From assembly GCA_023418475.1 (NCBI GenBank), contig JAEZZO010000066.1:1-64000 (forward strand): 64,000 bases of DNA. The letters are read 5' to 3'. Positions 53,221 to 61,575 of this stretch are shown here, in pieces. How positions within the stretch are numbered: position 1 is the stretch's first letter; each line of letters opens with the position of its first letter. The stretch is from Bacillota bacterium. GTDB lineage: Bacteria > Bacillota > Clostridia > Lachnospirales > Lachnospiraceae. The notes under the pieces were generated by a model. The model saw only the letters and a list, made by a program, of their open reading frames with translations. It made no database searches and had not been told where the DNA came from. A program made the translations under genes and the position numbers.

Positions 53221-53248
53221 CCAACAAGCCTTATGATCGGTTTGTTGG
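53221..53248 (-). terminator. Terminator of the split-sigma operon
   Basis: Stem CCAACAAGCC (53221-53230) with GGTTTGTTGG (53239-53248), one mismatch, followed on the minus strand by TCTTTTTATG. Confidence 0.8.
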
Positions 53249-53316
53249 CCTTTAAGGATACTTACTCCTCTATTATCTAAATGCACTTATTACTGGGATT
53301 GTTGCCGCAGACATCA

Positions 53317-54519
53317 TCATACGTCCGCAATTGAGTAATCCTTTAAATTCAACTCTTTGGAATACTCAGTGAATTCGATGTCTACTGTTTCATCTGGATT
53401 AACCGCTTTTCTGATGGTATCGGCAATCACATTAAAATCAAAAAAGTCCTGATTAACACCTGTCAGTATAACATTGTTTACATCACCATCGGTCTGATTG
53501 GACATGACCTCGATAACAATTTCATCATTGATTTCTGGATCGCTGGTTTCTCCCCCTGATGAGGTTTTCAGGCTGCTTGTATACATATCATTCTTACTAT
53601 AATAAAATGGTATGTCAGCAAAAAATATCTTCCAGAAATCAGCTAGTTTTTTGGTATCCTTTTCTGTGGTTAAAAAACCCTTATGTAGATTTAGTGCCAG
53701 ATCATCCCATACCGCAGGGTCAACCGGAGCAGTATATCCCAGGCAGCCTCTTAAATATTCGAAGATTTCTTTTGAGGCTTTTATGAATTCCTCGGTGTTA
53801 TCCCTCTCATATTCATCTGGATAAGGAAAATTCTCATGCTCCATTGTTTTTTGCAGCATACTGAAAGCCACATTACTGTCGTCTGGAGCAGTAGATACAT
53901 TAGGATGTCCGATAGACGGTACATAATAATACATATTCGGTGAATAGGATGACGTAATATTACTTCCGTCTATATTATTTACCACATTCTTCAAATATGC
54001 ATGGTTCTCCCAGTTCCAAAAGCCAGAAAAGCGCTGATGGGCATAGGTATCAGCAAAAATATGTAAAAGTGTACCTATTCTGATCAAATTACTTCTGTTT
54101 TGCTCTAAGATATACTGGTCGGATGCCTTTTTTAATAATCCCTGTAACAGGGATGCCTTATTCATGGTTACTGGCTTCACGCGGTATTCTCTTCGATCCT
54201 TCTGTTCCATACTAATAGGTTCCTGCGTTATAAAGTGAAACGGTACCAGTATTTTCTTTTGATATTTTTCTATAGACAGCCTTGTATAATCAAAAAAGCT
54301 GTTGAAACCGGTTGTGACGGGATTAAAAATCCAGCCTGTCGGCACTTTGATAGCTAAATACTGCGCAAAATCAGGAACCTCCTTAAAGTATAAGTAACGG
54401 TAGGTATCAAAATCATCGACAAACTGAGAATAGGATGCGATTACCTGAGCGTCTGGTTCACTAAAACCAGCTTTCACAGCTAATACCTTTACCGCAAAAT
54501 AATGATAATTAATATCCAT
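53317..54519 (-). CDS. DUF6765-family protein
   Basis: 400-aa protein. The N-terminus MDINYHYFAVKVLAVKAGFS followed by DAQVIASYSQFVDDF is the DUF6765 signature as I recall it. RIGTLLHIFADTYAHQRFSGF carries an HxxxDxxxH motif reminiscent of the zinc-binding helix of phospholipase C/S1 nuclease-like proteins. The C-terminal 80 residues are acidic and beta-prone. No signal peptide. ATG 54519 follows GGAGG; the open frame extends 19 residues further without support. It is the last gene of a unit behind the split sigma genes. Activity is unknown; a metal-dependent hydrolase is a guess. Confidence 0.75.
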   Translation of the reverse strand: MDINYHYFAVKVLAVKAGFSEPDAQVIASYSQFVDDFDTYRYLYFKEVPDFAQYLAIKVPTGWIFNPVTTGFNSFFDYTRLSIEKYQKKILVPFHFITQEPISMEQKDRREYRVKPVTMNKASLLQGLLKKASDQYILEQNRSNLIRIGTLLHIFADTYAHQRFSGFWNWENHAYLKNVVNNIDGSNITSSYSPNMYYYVPSIGHPNVSTAPDDSNVAFSMLQKTMEHENFPYPDEYERDNTEEFIKASKEIFEYLRGCLGYTAPVDPAVWDDLALNLHKGFLTTEKDTKKLADFWKIFFADIPFYYSKNDMYTSSLKTSSGGETSDPEINDEIVIEVMSNQTDGDVNNVILTGVNQDFFDFNVIADTIRKAVNPDETVDIEFTEYSKELNLKDYSIADV

Positions 54520-54707
54520 ATTATTCCTCCAATATTTTATTTTTTGCTCCAAGAATGAGGCATATTTGAGAAGCACTTCTTCAGGAGAAGCCCCAAAGTC
54601 TTTTTACCAAAATAATATCCTATAAAACTTTGGCATTTGAATATGAAACAATTCATTTGCTAAACTATTAAGACATTTGGGGTACTCCTCTAAAGAGATA
54701 ATGGATC

Positions 54708-55331
54708 TTAATTAACAGGGATAAATTTGCCGGCTGCTCCACTGTATAAAATGGAATGTACCGACTCAGCTTCCGTATATTCTACCGGCATCACCACACT
54801 TGAGATATGGCTTATTACAGTACCTTCTTCCACATCTGATTTGAGATAGATATCAATCTTTTCTATCGGAGTCATATTAACATTCTGTCCATATGGCAAA
54901 TAAAGAGCATTAATCGGATGATTGACAAATGCCTCTCCATTTACATTCACGCTCTGGGCAAGGCCAAAAGTCAGTCCGGCATAATCACTCATCTGGTTGG
55001 AAAGTGAATATGTATTGTCTCCTAAGGATGCTTGCGGAGTTGCATTCTGAAAGATTCCATCCAGAAATTGATATTGTATCTTCGTTGCCGCATCTTTATC
55101 GGATAGTTTATTGATGGTTGCACCATTCTCAATATTAGTCGAGGATGCATAAATAGCAAAATCCTCTGACCAATCAATGGTATTTTCCATAAAAGGCCTG
55201 AAGGTAACCCATGCCACCTGAGAATCGGCATTTCCTGCCGTATGCTTTACAATAACAACTCTTTCATTTGCATTATAAATAGTACGTAGATCATTTTCAT
55301 TAAAGCTTACATTCAATCGATATTTTGCCAT
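54708..55331 (-). CDS. Beta-rich protein of unknown function in split-sigma operon
   Basis: 207-aa protein starting MAKYRLNVSFNENDLRTIYN. VVIVKHTAGNADSQVAWVTF, IDWSEDFAIYASSTNIENGA, and GLTFGLAQSVNVNGEAFVNH are strand-rich and Asn/Thr/Ser-rich. I recall similar about 200-residue proteins scattered in Bacillus, actinobacteria and fungi, none with a known role. There is no signal peptide or cysteine. ATG 55331 follows GGGAG at nine bases. It lies between the sigma pair and the DUF6765 gene, so it is probably a major product made under the control of that sigma factor. Confidence 0.65.
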   Translation of the reverse strand: MAKYRLNVSFNENDLRTIYNANERVVIVKHTAGNADSQVAWVTFRPFMENTIDWSEDFAIYASSTNIENGATINKLSDKDAATKIQYQFLDGIFQNATPQASLGDNTYSLSNQMSDYAGLTFGLAQSVNVNGEAFVNHPINALYLPYGQNVNMTPIEKIDIYLKSDVEEGTVISHISSVVMPVEYTEAESVHSILYSGAAGKFIPVN

Positions 55332-55397
55332 GATTTGTTTCTCCCTTAAGATTATTTTTTTGAAGTAATACAAAGCATATCAAGTCTGGTTGCTAAT

Positions 55398-55661
55398 TCA
55401 TACGGCAGTACGAGAAGCCAAATAGGAATTATATAATTCCTGAAAGCTCTTTTCATCAAAACTGAATTTCTTCAAACATTTTAAAAAGGTAATCTTACAT
55501 TCGCTGTATAAATCATAATCAAAGCCATTCAATGTCCAGCAGTGTCTTCGAAGAAGCTGGTCATATTTCTCAAACAAAGAAATAATATCTTTTTCATTGA
55601 TTGAGGATTGAATTTCTAATATAGTATGCTTTGGGTGAGCAACCTTATTCTTACAATTCAT
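55398..55661 (-). CDS. Small sigma-region-2-like protein (HTH_16 type)
   Basis: 87-aa helical protein. The segment KDIISLFEKYDQLLRRHCWTLN and FDYDLYSECKITFLKCLKKF has the helix pattern of small conjugative-element and RsoA-type proteins that stand in for sigma region 2. It overlaps the stop of the sigma-4 gene by four bases (ATGA-type), so the two are translationally coupled. By analogy with SigO/RsoA of Bacillus, the two may form one functional sigma factor. Confidence 0.65.
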   Translation of the reverse strand: MNCKNKVAHPKHTILEIQSSINEKDIISLFEKYDQLLRRHCWTLNGFDYDLYSECKITFLKCLKKFSFDEKSFQELYNSYLASRTAV

Positions 55662-56068
55662 ATCAGCATCTCCTTTCGCAAATTACTAAGACCACTTTTA
55701 TGAATGCGGTAAACTGCTTGCGGAGAAATCCCCATGAATTTGGATATTTTTTTCTCGGTATATCCCTCCTTATATAACAGTTCTATGCATAGTCTCTGCT
55801 TAGGTGTAAGCTTAGAAAGCATCATGTCGAAGATGCAATGATATTCATCTATCATACAAGCATCAAATGTTTCGTCAAATTCACCAATAGATGATTCGTG
55901 TTCTCTTCGTATTGCCTGGTTAATAATATAGTGTTTTTTAGTTTCTTTTAAGCTTTTTGTAATATAGGCTTCAAACATTTTTTCACTGGCAAATATAAGG
56001 AACTCTTCTAATTCAGGTATGATTGAGTATTGAAAGTACTCCTCAGCAATTTTTGACTTCGTATCCAT
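55658..56068 (-). CDS. Sigma-70 region-4-like protein (split or TcdR/UviA-type sigma factor)
   Basis: 136-aa protein with a C-terminal sigma-4 helix-turn-helix: LTPKQRLCIELLYKEGYTEKKISKFMGISPQAVYRIHKSGL (about residues 88-128). The N-terminal 85 residues are helical but lack a recognisable region 2. ATG 56068 follows GAGG at six bases. It is the first full gene of a four-gene unit and overlaps the region-2-like gene. Group-5 sigma factors of clostridia (TcdR, BotR, UviA) direct toxin and bacteriocin genes, so an extracytoplasmic or effector regulon is possible. Confidence 0.72.
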   Translation of the reverse strand: MDTKSKIAEEYFQYSIIPELEEFLIFASEKMFEAYITKSLKETKKHYIINQAIRREHESSIGEFDETFDACMIDEYHCIFDMMLSKLTPKQRLCIELLYKEGYTEKKISKFMGISPQAVYRIHKSGLSNLRKEMLI

Positions 56069-56106
56069 TGTGCACCTCATCTTTTTCGAAGTAAATAAAA
56101 TACAGT

Positions 56107-56154
56107 TTATTCATTCTCTTCCAGCGCTGGTGAAAAAAGATAATATTTACTCAT
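56107..56154 (-). CDS. 15-codon micro-ORF in the split-sigma leader
   Basis: ATG with GGAG eight bases upstream opens MSKYYLFSPALEENE and stops 38 bases before the sigma-4 start. A minus-strand TATAAT lies at about 56207-56212 upstream. It may be a leader peptide or a short signal; evidence is the ribosome site and position only. Confidence 0.35.
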   Translation of the reverse strand: MSKYYLFSPALEENE

Positions 56155-56342
56155 CGTATTTACTCCGATTTTAGTAGTAAGCAAATAGCTTTTTCATTGT
56201 GCTTACATTATATAAGAGATAAGAATATAAAAAAAATAAACGTATTAAACAAGATTTCTTTACATTTTATTTACATTTTTATACATATTATTACATTGAA
56301 TGCGTTTATATTTTTTTGCCTTCCTTTAAAGAAACGCAAAAA
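56155..56342. other. AT-rich promoter region of the split-sigma unit
   Basis: Very AT-rich sequence holding a minus-strand TATAAT around 56207. On the plus strand TTTACAT occurs twice in tandem (about 56270-56290). No clear -35 or sigma-specific promoter pair could be assigned. Confidence 0.4.
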
Positions 56343-56407
56343 AAATCCATGAACTTACTTTTTATCTTTGATCTTTGATTTGATCTAAGACAGCAAGTCA
56401 TGGATTT
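56343..56407 (-). terminator. Terminator of the arabinofuranosidase gene
   Basis: Stem AAATCCATGAACTT (56343-56356) with AAGTCATGGATTT (56395-56407), one bulge, followed on the minus strand by eight T. Confidence 0.75.
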
Positions 56408-56473
56408 GATTATTTATGGCTAATACTTTAAAAGCACTTTGAATTCTAAGCTTATTCGGACTCCTGCTAATAT

Positions 56474-57952
56474 CTATCTTTTTATAGTAAGATGCATCAC
56501 ACTGCAGGCAGGAATCGTAAAGATCACTTTACCATTCTCGATTTTATACGCATCAGTTCTGTGCAGCGTTACCTTCTCTTCCTCATGGAAGTCGTTATAA
56601 TCATTCATCTTACCGGTCACAATTTCTGCTTCAACGGATTTTACAGTGTACTCCATTATCTCGGTCTCGATCTCATACGCTTCGTCCGCTGATAAATTAT
56701 TGATCGTAATGTGAAGATTGCCAGATACATCCTCCGATACTGATTCATGAAGGTTAGGCACCTGATTTTTTCCGCTGCCTATCTCTTTTGTCTCAAGGAA
56801 GCTATCCAGTAAAGTTCCTTCCTGATGATACTGATACATTTTAAATACATAATAAGTAGGAGTTAATACCATGGCTGCACCCTCTGTTAAGATCAGAGAC
56901 TGAAGAACATTTACTAGCTGCGCAATATTAGCCATCTTAACACGGTCACAGTGCTTATTAAAAATATTCAGATTGATACCTGCAATGAGTGCATCTCTTA
57001 CTGTATTCTGCTGATACAGGAAGCCCGGGTTTGTCCCGGCCTCTACATTGTACCAGCTGCCCCATTCATCAACAATTAAGCTAACTTTCTTATCCGGATC
57101 ATACTTGTCCATGATCGCGCTGTGCTTTGTGACCAGTTCCTCCATAAAAAGTGTATTCTTCAGGGTTGCATACCAGTCATCTATGTTAAAGTTAACCGCA
57201 TCCCCTTTATCATCCCAATTACCGGTTGGAAGTGTATAATAATGCAATGATAAGCCTTTCATGTAACCTCTTGCATTCTTCATTAAGGTATCTGTCCATT
57301 CATAATTATCAGCGTTTGGACCACATGCAATCTTATACAGCTTATTCGTACCGTACTCTCTGCAGTAAGTCTGATATCTGCGATATTCATTTGCATAATA
57401 CTCGGGGGTCATGTTACCGCCGCAGCCCCAGTTTTCGTTGCCAACTCCAAAATAGGATACCTTCCAGGGTTCCTTTCTTCCATTCTGTTCTCTCAGAGAG
57501 GACATCGGTGACAGGCCATCAAAGGTCATATATTCAACCCATTCGGACATCTCCCGTACTGTTCCGCTTCCTAAATTACCATTAATATACGGCTCACAGC
57601 CAATCTGCTCGCATAGCTCCATAAATTCATGTGTGCCAAAGCTGTTATCCTCTACAACGCCGCCCCAATGTGTATTAACCATCTTTTTTCTATTTTCCTT
57701 CGGGCCAATACCATCCATCCAATGATACTCATCCGCAAAGCAGCCACCCGGCCAGCGTAGTACCGGAAGCTTAATATTTTTAAGGGCTTCCACTACATCC
57801 TTTCTAATTCCGTTTACATTTGGAATTTCAGAATCCTCTCCAACATAAATTCCTTCGTAAATACATCTGCCTAAATGTTCTGAGAAATTACCATATAACT
57901 CCTTGTTGATTTTGCCCTTTTTGGCTAATGGATTAATTTTATACTTGATCAT
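56474..57952 (-). CDS. abfA: Alpha-L-arabinofuranosidase, GH51
   Basis: 492-aa retaining glycosidase releasing L-arabinose from arabinan or arabinoxylan oligosaccharides. NFSEHLGRCIYEGIYVG and LRWPGGCFADEYHW are GH51 signatures. Acid/base Glu173 is in GVGNENWGCGG and nucleophile Glu296 in LIVDEWGSWYN. No signal peptide, so cytoplasmic. It supplies substrate for araA and araD, 20 kb away. Single gene with its own terminator. Confidence 0.96.
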   Translation of the reverse strand: MIKYKINPLAKKGKINKELYGNFSEHLGRCIYEGIYVGEDSEIPNVNGIRKDVVEALKNIKLPVLRWPGGCFADEYHWMDGIGPKENRKKMVNTHWGGVVEDNSFGTHEFMELCEQIGCEPYINGNLGSGTVREMSEWVEYMTFDGLSPMSSLREQNGRKEPWKVSYFGVGNENWGCGGNMTPEYYANEYRRYQTYCREYGTNKLYKIACGPNADNYEWTDTLMKNARGYMKGLSLHYYTLPTGNWDDKGDAVNFNIDDWYATLKNTLFMEELVTKHSAIMDKYDPDKKVSLIVDEWGSWYNVEAGTNPGFLYQQNTVRDALIAGINLNIFNKHCDRVKMANIAQLVNVLQSLILTEGAAMVLTPTYYVFKMYQYHQEGTLLDSFLETKEIGSGKNQVPNLHESVSEDVSGNLHITINNLSADEAYEIETEIMEYTVKSVEAEIVTGKMNDYNDFHEEEKVTLHRTDAYKIENGKVIFTIPACSVMHLTIKR

Positions 57953-58141
57953 TCTTCTACTCCTTTGTTAATCTGACTTTTACCCGCAAACGCGACTGCC
58001 GGGCAAATCTTACTATTTACTATACTTGATTTTAGATATAATATACCCGCATTGCAATGACATTTATAATCATGTAAATGATTTATTCTGCTGATTTTTA
58101 TTACTCCATACAGTTCATCATATTCTTATTTTTATTTTCTA

Positions 58142-58341
58142 ATATGATTCGAGTGTCAAAAGTCATCTAAAATTATATTAGTTGAATTTGGCTGCATATA
58201 TATTCAGTTTGGCGTACTACGGCTGACTGAGTGCTTATATGCGAAGCAAATCGAAAGAAGGAAAGTTAGCCAAATGAGTATATATGCAGTAATATTCAAT
58301 TCAATGATTAAGTCTGACTTTTGATACTCGAATCCTAATAT
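58142..58341. repeat. 200-bp inverted-repeat element upstream of blaI
   Basis: Ends ATATGATTCGAGTGTCAAAAG (58142) and CTTTTGATACTCGAATC (to about 58334) are inverted; inner TTGAAT...CTGCATATATATTCA also pairs with TGAGTATATATGCAG...TTCAA. The end sequence GATTCGAxTGTCAAAA is shared with family 1, so they may use the same transposase. It ends 15 bases before the blaI promoter. Confidence 0.8.
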
Positions 58342-58355
58342 GCATTTATTTCTAT

Positions 58356-58405
58356 TTGACGTTATGACTACAATGTGTTATTATAGATTATGACTACAAG
58401 ATGTG
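58356..58405 (+). promoter_or_regulatory. blaI-blaR promoter with two direct operator repeats
   Basis: TTGACG (58356-58361), 17-base spacer, TATTAT (58379-58384). TTATGACTACAATGTG (58362-58377) fills the spacer and TTATGACTACAAGATGTG (58388-58405) follows the -10, 26 bases apart. The ACTACA core matches BlaI/MecI half-sites, so autorepression is likely. Confidence 0.75.
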
Positions 58406-58426
58406 GGCTAAAGGAGGTTGGATACT

Positions 58427-58807
58427 ATGATACATCCAGTATCGGATTCAGAATTAGAATTAATGAAAATCATATGGGCAAACGGAGGAACTGCACTTTA
58501 TGCAAATATCATGGAAGAATTAGAGGCTATGGGTAATACTTGGCAAAAGAACACCGTTATTACCTTATTGTCTCGTCTTGTTGAGAAAGGATTACTAAAA
58601 ACAAACAAAATAGGTCGTCGTAATGAATATACCGCTGTGGTTTCTGAAGCAGATTACACGGCAGCACAAACCCATAATTTCTTAAAAAAATATTATGAAG
58701 GTAATGTGAAAGGACTTGTATCCACACTGATTCAAAGAGAAATGCTTACTTCGCAAGATTACGAAGATTTAAAAAAATTCTGGGAAGGAGGAAGCACGGA
58801 TAAATGA
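58427..58807 (+). CDS. BlaI/MecI-family repressor
   Basis: 126-aa winged-helix repressor. SDSELELMKIIWANGGTALYANIMEEL, TWQKNTVITLLSRLVEKGLLK and GRRNEYTAVVSEADY are the standard BlaI/MecI/CopY pattern, with a C-terminal dimer and cleavage region. ATG 58427 has AAAGGAGG nine bases upstream; a TTG three codons earlier overlaps the site. The stop overlaps the start of the membrane peptidase gene (ATGA). Confidence 0.93.
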   Translation: MIHPVSDSELELMKIIWANGGTALYANIMEELEAMGNTWQKNTVITLLSRLVEKGLLKTNKIGRRNEYTAVVSEADYTAAQTHNFLKKYYEGNVKGLVSTLIQREMLTSQDYEDLKKFWEGGSTDK

Positions 58808-60660
58808 ATGAAGTTTTAAAAGTCATTTTGTCTCTATCTGTATCAGGATCACTATTAATTCTAGTCCTGGTTCTTCTTAAGCCCTTGTTTGCTACGAGAT
58901 TGAGTAAAATGTGGCAGTACTATATTTGGCTGGTTGTGCTTGTTCGCTTGCTCCTCCCTTTTGCTCCTGAGAGTAGCCTGATTGGATATTTTTTTCACGA
59001 AGCGGCACAAAATAATCTCCAAAGTGATACAGTTTCAATTTCCAGACAAAGCATAGAAGCCGATCTCCAATCACCGGAGCAGGCCATAGCTACGAATAAA
59101 TCTACTGCAAAAAAAGATATTACAACATATCCGACTGCAAAGATCAGTAGTATGTTCAAAATTGTCTACGAAAACTTGTGGCTGGTATGGCTGGTTGTTG
59201 CATTACTACTTCTGATCCGAAAAATCACAATTTATCAAAGCTTCGTTCGTTATGTCAAGGCTGGGTGCGAGGAAATATCCGACATTACTCTTTTGAATAA
59301 ATTAGCGCAAATAGAGGAGCAAGCAGGCGTAAAAAAAGCTGTTGAGGTTTATACAAACCACCTTGTTTCCTCACCTTTGCTGCTTGGATTTTTTCACCCC
59401 TGCATTATACTGCCTTCGGCCAATTTATCAGAAATAGATTTCTATTATACCTCATTGCACGAACTATCACATTATAAGCTTTTCGATATGTTCTATAAAT
59501 GGCTGATTCAACTTACACTATGCATCCATTGGTTTAACCCGCTTATTTATCGAATGAGCTATGAACTTAACCGTTTATGCGAATTGTCCTGTGATGAATA
59601 CATAATAAAGAAATTAAAGAAAACAGAACGGCATGCCTATGGAGATACCTTATTAAATGCCGCCATTACCGGCGGGAATTATAGAAATTCGCTTGCCTCA
59701 GTTACACTTTATGAAAGCAGGGAATTATTAAAAGAAAGGTTAACAGCAATTATGAACTATAAACGCAAAACAAAATTAATGGTTATCATAACCGCAATTG
59801 TTACTTTTTCTTTATGCTTCGGAGCCACCGCATTTGGAGCTTATAGATTACCTACCTTGCCTGAGAATAGCATGCATTTCAAACAAACAGGTTCACAGGA
59901 AAGTACTTTTGATCCAGAACAAAAAGCAGCAGGTATGAGAATAAATGCCACTATTGGTGATTTATCAATTCAGTATGGAAATAAGCTAAAAATAGAACTT
60001 GGTACTAAGCTTGTAAAACATGGCACGTATTTCTTTGAAAATGGCATCTTAATATACAAAGATGATTTCTCGAAGAAGCAAACTAAGGATTTTACTGCTT
60101 GGAAAAATGGTGACTATGATATTATTATTACTATACCGCAAAATACAAAATTAGATAAAGTAATTGCAGATATTGGTATGGGAAATGTTAATATACATAA
60201 TATCAATGTGCAAAGTACAAAGATTACAGGTACAGGTGAAATAAACTTAAAAGGATTAAAAACGGAAACACTTAACATCAATGGTGAATTAGCCGTTATA
60301 AAGGCTGAAAATATATCCACTGTAAAAGCACTTAATCTCTGTCTGCATGGCAGTTTAGCAGTGATTACGGGAGATATTAAGGGTAATGTTCTAATTGATA
60401 GTAGCGACATTAGTAATACAGATATAACCTTTCATAAAATGAGGAAAAATAATTATTCAATTAATACATCCTGGAAACCCAATGAAAATGATAATAATAG
60501 TCTTAAGGACATTGCACTTGACACAGGATGTATCATCGTTAATGGCAAGAAAATAAAGTATGATTATACTGATACTAACTCAAAGGCTCTCTATAAATTA
60601 ACCGTCATTTCACATGAGATTTCTCCGGCTGAAAACATAAATATCAGATTTAAACATTAA
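58804..60660 (+). CDS. BlaR1-like M56 membrane peptidase with beta-solenoid-like C-terminal domain
   Basis: 618-aa membrane metalloprotease. Four helices in the first 340 residues surround the zinc motif HELSH (219-223), with ELSCDEYIIKKL as third ligand region. Unlike BlaR1 the outer domain is not a penicillin-binding fold: residues about 375-560 are repeated short strands (AGMRINATIGDLSIQYGNKL, VIADIGMGNVNIHNINV, TETLNINGELAVIKAENIS, LNLCLHGSLAVITGDIKGNV) like DUF4097/head-GIN adhesin sensors. It would sense an unknown surface signal and inactivate the BlaI repressor. Confidence 0.85.
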   Translation: MNEVLKVILSLSVSGSLLILVLVLLKPLFATRLSKMWQYYIWLVVLVRLLLPFAPESSLIGYFFHEAAQNNLQSDTVSISRQSIEADLQSPEQAIATNKSTAKKDITTYPTAKISSMFKIVYENLWLVWLVVALLLLIRKITIYQSFVRYVKAGCEEISDITLLNKLAQIEEQAGVKKAVEVYTNHLVSSPLLLGFFHPCIILPSANLSEIDFYYTSLHELSHYKLFDMFYKWLIQLTLCIHWFNPLIYRMSYELNRLCELSCDEYIIKKLKKTERHAYGDTLLNAAITGGNYRNSLASVTLYESRELLKERLTAIMNYKRKTKLMVIITAIVTFSLCFGATAFGAYRLPTLPENSMHFKQTGSQESTFDPEQKAAGMRINATIGDLSIQYGNKLKIELGTKLVKHGTYFFENGILIYKDDFSKKQTKDFTAWKNGDYDIIITIPQNTKLDKVIADIGMGNVNIHNINVQSTKITGTGEINLKGLKTETLNINGELAVIKAENISTVKALNLCLHGSLAVITGDIKGNVLIDSSDISNTDITFHKMRKNNYSINTSWKPNENDNNSLKDIALDTGCIIVNGKKIKYDYTDTNSKALYKLTVISHEISPAENINIRFKH

Positions 60661-60706
60661 AAAAGCTGCAATAATCACCATTAATAATCCTATCACCTAT
60701 CGTAAT

Positions 60707-60737
60707 AGGGCATGAAGTTTTAAAATCTTCATGCCCT
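60707..60737. terminator. Hairpin after the M56 gene
   Basis: Perfect 11-bp stem AGGGCATGAAG (60707-60717) with CTTCATGCCCT (60727-60737), nine-base loop, no T run on either strand. It may terminate or stabilise the convergent transcripts. Confidence 0.5.
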
Positions 60738-60785
60738 CCTAGGTTCATATATCTTCCTATTAAACTGATTTTTATAGGCTGCTGC

Positions 60786-60887
60786 CTACTTTCTTTTCTC
60801 CTGTCCTTCCACAGATACAGGCTGTACTGATACTTTTTCTACAGCTTTTTTCTTTTTGGGAGCCTTCTTGGGATTTTTATCACCCAT
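60786..60887 (-). CDS. 33-residue lysine-rich small protein
   Basis: Frame MGDKNPKKAPKKKKAVEKVS followed by VQPVSVEGQEKRK. GGTGG lies eight bases before ATG. I recall similar MxDKNPKKPxKKKK small proteins annotated across Firmicutes, all of unknown function. The composition suggests binding to nucleic acid or acidic surfaces. Confidence 0.65.
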   Translation of the reverse strand: MGDKNPKKAPKKKKAVEKVSVQPVSVEGQEKRK

Positions 60888-61440
60888 GTCCTTCACCACC
60901 TTTTTAGCGCAAGCTGATACCGTTACTATATGAGCTTAGTACCATGATCCAGTAAATCCATATTTAACTATCAATAACTTTGACTTATGATACTTAATTC
61001 ATATACTTTTTCTTAGCTTACTATTATATTATTTTATATTATGTCTTTTTTTGCATAATATTACTTGCAAAAAGAGATTTATCAAATTAATACCAGACAA
61101 GTACCCTTATAGATCCATATCTTTTTTCTCAACTTTGTATTCTATACCTATTTATCTGATTATTCAATAGGTTCTTCATAATTATTCTGCATGTTTTATT
61201 CCACTACGAATTAACAAAGCATTAAACGTAAACAGTAACTCTGTTATAAGGAAATTGAAATCAAAGAAAGAAAGGATTGACATAAGAAAGAATTTGTCCT
61301 AATCTGAAATCACCATAAAGTGGTAATTAGATTATAAAAGATTCGAATTCTCACACTGATTTTTCAGTACCCAGATTAATATAAACCTGCGTGAGAATTA
61401 GACAACCTCCGGCGGATGTACATTTGCTCCGCTCGGTGCG
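60888..61440. other. AT-rich gene-free region
   Basis: No gene recognised. GAATTCTCAC (about 61347) pairs with GTGAGAATT (about 61391), possibly the left part of a larger composite element continuing to 61546. A short GC-rich block lies at about 61402-61440. Confidence 0.4.
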
Positions 61441-61546
61441 TTGATATATTGAAAGCCTAATATGATTTGCCGGATGAATATGAATGTATATGCACTCATA
61501 TTCATCTACACAACCTGGATCAGCTTTTGACAATCGAATCGTATAA
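61441..61546. repeat. Family-1 inverted-repeat element upstream of dcyD
   Basis: Shares ATGATTTGCCGGATGAATAT and CTCATATTCATCTACA with the 26384 copy in the same orientation. The right end CTTTTGACAATCGAATCGT is intact; the left end is degenerate. It ends 30 bases before the next start codon. Confidence 0.8.
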
Positions 61547-61575
61547 TGCTATATGAATTATAGGAGGAAAACTGT

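Noticed and set aside
61351..61533. 60-codon minus-strand open frame
   Set aside because: Falls inside the family-1 repeat and the adjacent hairpin; no coding signs.
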